Assembly (NCBI GenBank): GCA_002387005.1
Contig: DGKN01000147.1
Location: forward strand, 1-5,802
Direction of reading: 5' to 3'
Length of the DNA stretch: 5,802 nt
Source of the DNA: Propionibacteriaceae bacterium UBA4569
GTDB taxonomy: Bacteria; Actinomycetota; Actinomycetes; Propionibacteriales; Propionibacteriaceae
Shown here: piece by piece, positions 5,048 through 5,802 of the stretch
How the letters are laid out: each line of letters begins with the position of its first letter
Numbering within the stretch: position 1 is the first letter of the stretch
Notes under the pieces: generated by a model
The model's input: only the letters and a program-made list of their open reading frames with translations
The model's database searches: none
What the model was told of the DNA's origin: nothing
Translations under genes and position numbers: made by a program

Positions 5048-5802
5048 TCACGCGCTGTACTCGTCACCAATCGGGAGCCGCAGGAGATGCGCCACGGCGC
5101 GCGCCGGGTCTGGCATGAGGGCCGCTACGACACCCGCCGCACCAGTGGCCACGTCGCTCGAGTAACGGAGCCCCATCTCCCCCGGGCACAGCCGGATGCC
5201 GTGCGGAGGGGCCAGGTCAGGGGCCAGATGCTGGCCCAGGGATCGGGTGGGCCCGGGACGCCCGGGGTCCTGCACGTGGGCAGCGGGCACCGTGTGCCAG
5301 GCCATCCGTTCCTGCTGCCGAACCATCGCGGGGTCCCCGGGTCGCAACAGGTCGAGGGCGGCCACCATGCCGGCCCGGCCCCGCAGGAGTGACACCCCCA
5401 TGGTCATGGGACCCCCAAGGGTGGCCGTGCAGGCCTCGAGCAGACCCGGCCTGTCCAATACCCCGTGGCGCGACAGCTCGTGGGCCGCCCAAGCCATCGC
5501 GGCCGTCCCGCCCCCGAGATAGGGCATCAGCACCGGGCCCGACCGCAATACCAGACCGGCGCCGCGCGGCACGAGTGCTGCCTCGTCGCGGCACCAGGCC
5601 TTCAGGGCAGTGCTGAGCACGCCATCGACGGATGCCCCGCCCACGGGCGCGGCCTCGAGCACCTCTACGGCTCGCAGCAGGGCCAAGGACACGCCGCCCC
5701 AGCCGTCCACCAGACCCGCCGACCAGCCAGGCGCCTGCCCAGGTTCACCCACGAAGGCGTCCAGCTGGCGCCACGCCTCCACGAGTCGCCGCCGCCAGTG
5801 GG
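5048..5802 (-). CDS. lanKC: Class III lanthipeptide synthetase LanKC, C-terminal cyclase-like domain (runs off right edge)
   Basis: The last 250 codons of a gene that continues beyond the window; a GTG at 5782 is not the true start, since the frame is open to the edge (HWRRRLVEAW). Full LanKC proteins are about 800-900 residues, with an N-terminal lyase, a central Ser/Thr-kinase-like domain and this C-terminal LanC-like barrel. Repeated LanC-type G-x-x-G elements are visible: GWSAGLVDGWGGVSLALL (about 5728-5675), MPYLGGGTAAMAWA (about 5527-5486), SLLRGRAGMVAALDLL (about 5392-5345) and SSDVATGAAGVVAAL (about 5158-5114). The three zinc ligands of true LanC/LanM/LanL cyclases are missing: the W-C-x-G position reads Y-L-G-G and the C-H-G position reads L-R-G. 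This is the mark of class III (LanKC) rather than class IV (LanL). The enzyme would dehydrate Ser/Thr of the peptide encoded just downstream and form its carbacyclic ring in the cytoplasm. Confidence 0.87.
   Translation of the reverse strand, partial: HWRRRLVEAWRQLDAFVGEPGQAPGWSAGLVDGWGGVSLALLRAVEVLEAAPVGGASVDGVLSTALKAWCRDEAALVPRGAGLVLRSGPVLMPYLGGGTAAMAWAAHELSRHGVLDRPGLLEACTATLGGPMTMGVSLLRGRAGMVAALDLLRPGDPAMVRQQERMAWHTVPAAHVQDPGRPGPTRSLGQHLAPDLAPPHGIRLCPGEMGLRYSSDVATGAAGVVAALMPDPARAVAHLLRLPIGDEYSA

Noticed and set aside
3578..5392. Long plus-strand open frame of 604 codons opposite the kinase, precursor and LanKC genes
   Set aside because: Its translation is Ser/Arg/Thr-rich low-complexity text of the kind produced antisense to GC-rich genes. 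It covers three well-supported minus-strand genes.

Overview
The window is a 5.8-kb stretch of very GC-rich DNA (GC-rich third positions, several GTG starts, tightly overlapping stop/start codons). With the families present this points to an actinobacterium; no rRNA or marker gene is present, so I cannot name the genus. No gene-free stretch exceeds about 140 bases, and I saw no tRNA, IS element, CRISPR array or attachment site.

Layout. (1) Bases 1-312, minus strand: the N-terminal part of an unidentified membrane or exported protein running off the left edge. (2) A 137-base divergent intergenic region, then a plus-strand class I SAM-dependent methyltransferase (450-1106). (3) From 1133 to the right edge, six genes all on the minus strand. 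In transcription order they are: the C-terminal cyclase-like part of a class III lanthipeptide synthetase (LanKC, cut by the right edge); a 36-residue precursor peptide gene at 4823-4933 that is easily missed because of its size; a membrane histidine kinase; a LuxR/NarL-type response regulator (4-base overlap with the kinase); an ABC-transporter ATPase; and its six-helix ABC-2 permease (4-base overlap with the ATPase).

Interpretation. The six minus-strand genes look like a compact class III lanthipeptide (lantibiotic/lanthipeptin) cluster. LanKC would phosphorylate, eliminate and cyclise the peptide. The peptide carries a leader motif of the class III type (V-D-Q-L-Q-N-L) and a C-terminal Thr-x-x-Ser-x4-Cys motif, the spacing expected for a labionin-type carbacyclic ring; a Thr in the first position predicts a methyl-labionin. 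The two-component system and ABC transporter resemble sensing and export/self-protection modules. A near-identical inverted repeat, TGAC-N4-GTCATG, occurs at only two places that I could find: upstream of the precursor gene (against the LanKC stop) and upstream of the ABC ATPase gene. It is a good candidate for the operator of the cluster's own response regulator, linking peptide production to transporter expression. The leader peptidase expected for such a pathway is not in the window. The methyltransferase and the left-edge gene lie on the other side of a convergent junction and are probably not part of the cluster.
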